From an uncultured Clostridia bacterium (GTDB taxonomy: Bacteria; Bacillota; Clostridia; Christensenellales; Aristaeellaceae): 5,534 bases of DNA. Shown piece after piece: positions 4,431-5,534 of the stretch. The stretch's first letter is position 1. Each line of letters begins with the position of its first letter. The translations under genes and the position numbers were made by a program. Location: the NCBI GenBank assembly GCA_946615495.1, contig CAMOHY010000167.1, forward strand, positions 1 to 5,534, given 5' to 3'. Below the pieces are notes generated by a model, which was given only the letters and a program-made list of their open reading frames with translations, ran no database searches and was not told the origin of the DNA.

Positions 4431-5534
4431 GCGTATACGCGGTCATTTTATGCGGCGGCAGCGGCACCCGCATGGGCGCCCAGGGCAACAAGACCCTTTT
4501 GTCCGTAGGCGGCCAGCCCGCCATTGTGCGCGCCTGCCGGGCCTTCGCGGGCGCGGTGGACGGCACGGTGCTGGTGGTCCGAAAAGGGGAAGAAGCCCTG
4601 TTTGAAAAGGCCCTTTCCCGCTTTCAGCTTTCGGCCTGCGCCATCGTGCCCGGCGGGGAGGACCGGCAGGCCTCCGCCCTGCGCGGCCTAAAGGCCCTGC
4701 CGCCGGAGGCGGACATCGCCCTGATTCACGACGGGGCCCGGCCCTTTGTGACGGAGGACATTATCCGAAGGGTGATTGAAAGCGTGAAGGCGCGGGGCAG
4801 CGGCGTGGCCGCCATGCCCGCCCGCGACACCATCAAGCGGGCGGATGAAAACGGCCGGGTGACACAAACCTTGGACCGCTCCACCCTCTGGCATATGCAA
4901 ACTCCCCAGGGCTTTTTCGTGCGGGACCTGCTGCGGGCCCATGAAAGGGCCGCCGCCCGGTACACCGACGACGCGGCGCTGATGGAGGCCGCGGGCTATC
5001 CGGTGCATTTGGTGCCGGGCAGCGCCGACAACCTGAAATTGACTTCTCCGGAGGATATGCGCATGGCAAACGGGATGCTCACTCCCCGCGCCGGCACGGG
5101 CTTTGACGCCCACCGGCTGGTGGAAGGGCGGGAATTGTGGCTGGGCGGGGTAAAGGTGCCCTATGAAAAAGGCCTGCTGGGCCACAGCGACGCCGACGCT
5201 CCCCTTCACGCCCTGGCGGACGCGCTGCTGGGGGCCGCCGCCATGGGCGATATCGGCAAGCTGTTTCCGGACAGCGACCCGCAGTATAAAGGCATTTCCT
5301 CCCTTCTTTTATTGGAAGAAGTGCGCAGGCGGCTGAATGACGCGGGCTTTACCATCGGCAATGTGGATGTGACCATCGTCTGCCAGGCCCCCAAGCTGGC
5401 GCCCTTCATTCCTCAAATGCGGGAAAAAATTGCGGACGCCCTGCGCGTTGAATTGCAGCAGGTGTCCGTAAAAGCCACCACCACCGAACGCATGGGCTAT
5501 GAGGGCCGGGGCGAAGGCATCAGCGCCCAGGCGG
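4427..5534 (+). CDS. ispDF: Bifunctional IspD/IspF: MEP cytidylyltransferase and MECDP synthase (3' end off the right edge)
   Basis: This fused enzyme carries out two steps of the MEP isoprenoid pathway in the cytoplasm: CTP plus methylerythritol 4-phosphate to CDP-ME (IspD), and conversion of phosphorylated CDP-ME to MECDP with release of CMP (IspF). The IspD half (1-~220) shows the nucleotide loop GGSGTRMGAQGNK (R15, K22), HDGARPF 101-107, RDTIKR 133-138, LDRSTLWHMQTPQGF 149-163, TDDA 180-183 and NLKLTSPED 202-210 (K204). The IspF half starts near 223 with GFDAHR (metal ligands D227, H229), GHSDADAPLHAL 252-263 (H261), GDIGKLFPDSD and the C-terminal TTTERMGYEGRGEGI. All expected catalytic residues are present. 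The window ends at codon 369, about a dozen residues short of the usual IspF C terminus. The ATG overlaps the DUF4364 stop. Fused IspDF is known in several bacterial groups. Confidence 0.96.
   Translation, partial: MSVYAVILCGGSGTRMGAQGNKTLLSVGGQPAIVRACRAFAGAVDGTVLVVRKGEEALFEKALSRFQLSACAIVPGGEDRQASALRGLKALPPEADIALIHDGARPFVTEDIIRRVIESVKARGSGVAAMPARDTIKRADENGRVTQTLDRSTLWHMQTPQGFFVRDLLRAHERAAARYTDDAALMEAAGYPVHLVPGSADNLKLTSPEDMRMANGMLTPRAGTGFDAHRLVEGRELWLGGVKVPYEKGLLGHSDADAPLHALADALLGAAAMGDIGKLFPDSDPQYKGISSLLLLEEVRRRLNDAGFTIGNVDVTIVCQAPKLAPFIPQMREKIADALRVELQQVSVKATTTERMGYEGRGEGISAQA

Noticed and set aside
4688..5409. Minus-strand ORFs of 67 to 173 codons opposite ispDF
   Set aside because: They are antisense to an unambiguous fused enzyme and give His/Gly/Arg-rich translations with no family match.

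Overview
The window looks like a fragment of a high-GC Firmicutes (class Clostridia) chromosome, probably an uncultured gut-type lineage. This is inferred from the gene families: a DUF4364 winged-helix protein, a PadR/HAAS (DUF1700)/DUF4097 set, a PdaC-like deacetylase and a fused IspD-IspF enzyme. Strong GGAGG ribosome sites, sigma-A-type promoters and frequent ATGA gene overlaps fit the same picture. I cannot name a genus. I see no rRNA, tRNA, insertion sequence or CRISPR array.

Minus strand, read right to left from about 3760. A near-perfect consensus promoter (TTGACA, 17 bp, TATAAT) drives a PadR-family regulator (3371-3709). An imperfect AT-rich dyad covers its -10 box and is a good candidate autorepression operator. 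Two possible micro-ORFs of 57 and 55 codons follow, linked by ATGA overlaps. Next comes a 458-residue protein (1674-3050) with an N-terminal HAAS domain, a helical middle and a C-terminal DUF4097 beta-solenoid containing nine TSN-start repeats. After about 220 bases of unexplained sequence there is a clear rho-independent terminator (1416-1452). A separate promoter (1371-1399) then drives a secreted PdaC-like polysaccharide deacetylase (start 1328), which runs off the left edge and carries an RsiV/PdaC-type domain before its NodB domain.

Plus strand, from about 3820 to the right edge. A DUF4364 protein (3888-4430) overlaps by ATGA with ispDF (4427 to beyond 5534), which encodes the cytidylyltransferase and cyclodiphosphate synthase steps of the MEP isoprenoid pathway. 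ispDF lacks only roughly the last dozen codons.

How it may work together: PadR plus HAAS is a known pairing in which the HAAS protein is thought to act with the regulator. Here the HAAS protein has no visible membrane segment, which is unusual. The neighbouring deacetylase modifies the cell wall and carries a domain related to the lysozyme-binding part of RsiV, so an envelope-stress theme is plausible, but this is inference from adjacency. The DUF4364-ispDF pair is a separate, divergent housekeeping-type unit sharing only the 3710-3887 intergenic region with padR.
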